Source of the DNA: Dugong dugon
Taxonomy: Eukaryota > Chordata > Mammalia > Sirenia > Dugongidae
Assembly (NCBI GenBank): GCA_030035585.1
Contig: CM057482.1
Span: forward strand, 16,293,001-16,357,000
Direction: 5' to 3'
DNA length: 64,000 nucleotides
Made by a program: the position numbers and the translations under genes. The notes beneath the pieces are model-generated. The model was not told where the DNA came from. It did not search any database and saw nothing but the letters and a program-made list of their open reading frames with translations. Positions 61,746-64,000 of this stretch are shown here, piece after piece (the first letter of the stretch is position 1; each line of letters starts with the position of its first letter).

Positions 61746-63290
61746 AGCATTGTGGATGTATAAAGGCATCCAAGTGGAAGTTTCTGCTCTAAGGAAGGAT
61801 TCTGTCTAACTGAGGGAGATATTCCAACCTGAAGGGTTAAGTGACAATGCAAGCTACATCCCTAGACCTGTGATTCATTACAGATAGATGCAATAGAACA
61901 GTGGTTCCCCTGGACCTCTTGTAAATCTATAAGTTGTACTCAGCATCACAAATCCTTATATCTGTAAGATGACTGAAAAATCTCAGAAGTTACCTGTACT
62001 TACTTTTCAATATATGTTGTGATCAGCAAAATATATAAACCACTTAAAAGTCTAGGGTTTCATGCAATGCTTTGGTCGTCATGAACCTTTAAAATAGGTG
62101 TTCAGAGAACAATGATTGACCTGTGAGTTCTGTGGACATTTTTGAAGTTAAAAACGGTACTTGAATAGTGTTGTTCAAACCACTGGCATAGACAGCAGGA
62201 ATTTAGAAAAGAAAGCAAACACTTTAGCCTAGGAAGTTCAATGGATTACTTTCCTGGTAGAGATGGGAGTGCAACTCAGTTTTTTACGATGGTTAGGTTT
62301 TTAACAGCAAGGCTTTCAAGAACTACCCAGCCATTGTTCCAAAAGCATAGTTAGTCATGTCTGAGGTTCACCACATTTCAGGTGCTCCAATGTATGGCAA
62401 AGGAGAAAGGCCACAATACTCCTACCTACGTGTTACAATTCCCTCCCTGACAGGTCATGATACTTTAAGAGCAAGAGGGTCACAGATGGATTGGAGAACA
62501 GGTGGATGGAGACCTTAGGTTATCGAACTTTAAGGACATCCAGAAAAAAGCAAAGGCATGAGAATTAGTTCAGGCTAGTAATGCATACCAATCACAGAAC
62601 CTATTTTATCAGTTTTTAAAATGTCTTCTAAGCACTGTAGACAACTGTGCAACATCAGCCACACCCGAAGAACTTAATAAAGGAAACATGTATACAATGA
62701 CAGATGTCTACAAGGAATCACGTATATAAGGATTATGCCCGTGAATAAAGTTCAGTGGTTTTTATTTGTCATCAAATGTGAATGGAAATATGCATTCTAG
62801 TCCCAGATCTGCCACAGACTAGCTGTGAATAGACTCTTGGGAAAGTTGCTGTATTTTTCTAGACTTTCATCTGATAAGATGCTGCTGGACCAAAGACTCT
62901 TTAAGGTCTCCGCCCACTGGCATGTTTCTGCCTTTTGAATGGTGACTGTTGTAGGCAGAGCTGTCTGGCCGCAGGGGAGCTGGTTGGCACCACTTTCTCG
63001 CTCTGCATCCTAGAAGCGAACAGAGGGAGTTGCCCAGGGAGGTAAACAGAGGACAAGAAGGACATAACTCCCCCCATCTCATCCAGAAAAAATATCCAAT
63101 AGGCTCTCGTCCTATAACCCTTCAAAAAAGTTTTTCTCTCTGCAAACGATGAAGCTTGTCTCCTTGCCTTTCTGACCTCTCCCTGTAGACAAAAACTAAG
63201 CAGACGAACCTGACTTCTTTCTTTCAACCTGTTTCGCTCACTTCAAAATGCTGCCCATTCATTCTGGGACACTGCTGGGAGGAGATCATG
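61746..63290. other. Mostly unique, one MIR-like piece
   Basis: No gene seen. A weak MIR lies at 62790-62900 (CCCAGATCTGCCACAGACTA, CTTGGGAAAGTTGCTGTATT). Two overlapping minus frames near 62867-63227 have no domain that I recognise. Confidence 0.45.
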
Positions 63291-63294
63291 TAAG

Positions 63295-63700
63295 CTGACT
63301 GAGCTCTTTTGGAAAACATTTTGGCATGAAGGATCACAACATTTAAAAATATTCATAGCCTTTTATCTTGTAACTCCACTTCCAGAAATCAACCATAAGG
63401 AAATAATTCAAAATGCAGTTTAAGATTTAGGCGTAAAGATGTTCATAACTGAGTTGTTTATAATTGCAAAAAATTGAAAGCAACCTAAATGCCCAGAATA
63501 GGAGAACGTTTAAATAAGCCATAGTATATTGAAATGCGAGATATTGTGTTAACAACTGGTGTTAACAAAGAGTTTGAAATTAAAACTTGAAAATTGCTTG
63601 TTTTATAAGATGGTAAGTGGAGAAAGTGTGATATAAAGTTGGTTGTATAGTGTGAATTCAACTCTGTAAACAAAAAATAAGTAGAAAAGAAAAACCCCAA
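63295..63700 (+). mobile_element. Old L1 remnant
   Basis: CTTTTGGAAAACATTTTGGC, CTTGTAACTCCACTTCCAGA, AGTTGTTTATAATTGCAAAA and GCAACCTAAATGCCCAGAAT follow the order of an old L1 ORF2 end and 3' UTR. The rest of the window, to 64000, shows nothing that I can name. Confidence 0.7.
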
Positions 63701-64000
63701 AATGTTAACAGTGATATTTCTGGATGTTGGGATTCTTCCTTGCTCATCTGGTTTTGATTTTTCATCAATGAGCTTTCATTATGATCATAATAAAGAATAA
63801 TATTCAAATATAAAGAAACAAGCCTGGGTGAAAACGTTAACAATAAGATGTTGTTTATTTTCTGCATTTCCCAGATTTCCTGCAATGAGCACTATTATTT
63901 ATCTAATCAAAGGAAAATTTAAGAAGACAGCCCATAGTGAGGAGCACCTGACTCCCTACCCCTACCCCAGGTGCACAAACAGGCTCCCAAGTGGCTCGAG

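Overview
This is mammalian nuclear DNA, almost certainly from an afrotherian and most like elephant. The main reason is the large number of AfroSINE copies (tRNA-like head, body with the CTATGGGGCAGTTCTACTCT block, tail ending near GGCAATGGGTTTGG). They sit among RTE-clade LINEs with a BovB-like C-terminal domain and L1 elements with long ORF2 remnants. The sequence is AT-rich, intron-rich and repeat-dense. I see no prokaryotic gene, operon or CRISPR array.

One host gene can be recognised. A CpG island at about 38.2-39.3 kb holds the first coding exon of UACA (uveal autoantigen with coiled-coil domains and ankyrin repeats) on the minus strand. The exon is 27 codons long (38867 down to 38787), starts MKSLKSRLRRQD and ends at a GTGAGT splice donor. 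Positions 1-38786 are therefore intron 1 of UACA as far as I can see; I found no second exon there. Positions above about 39.3 kb are upstream flank.

Layout. 1-2.6 kb: remnant of an ERV-type element whose LTR carries a cluster of AfroSINEs. 2.7-9.9 kb: unique sequence with AfroSINEs and a minus-strand RTE fragment. 10.5-12.8 kb: L2, a solo class-I-type LTR nested in an older element, and a MER20. 14.8-22 kb: L2 and an L1 that lost ORF1, interrupted by an RTE insertion with an internal inversion. 22.6-25.4 kb: a hAT-like element, then a diverged large inverted duplication. 26.7-30.4 kb: near full-length RTE on the minus strand with a nested 539-bp element that has 8-bp target duplications. 32-33.8 kb: 5'-truncated minus-strand L1. 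34-38 kb: unique AT-rich sequence and L1 tails. 38.2-39.3 kb: UACA promoter and exon 1. 42.4-50 kb: full-length-sized plus-strand L1 with broken ORF1 and ORF2. 50-64 kb: old repeats, AfroSINEs (two tandem pairs with shared target-site copies), a Tigger-like MITE, a tRNA-Gly/RTE composite SINE and a second hAT-like copy nested in an AfroSINE.

The genes do not form a system: one host exon and promoter lie in a landscape of retrotransposons. What stands out is structural, mainly nested insertions that give a relative chronology, the inverted duplication, and the repeated tandem-SINE pattern. I found no convincing undescribed coding system. Repeat families are called by eye from remembered consensus features, so subfamily names are deliberately general.
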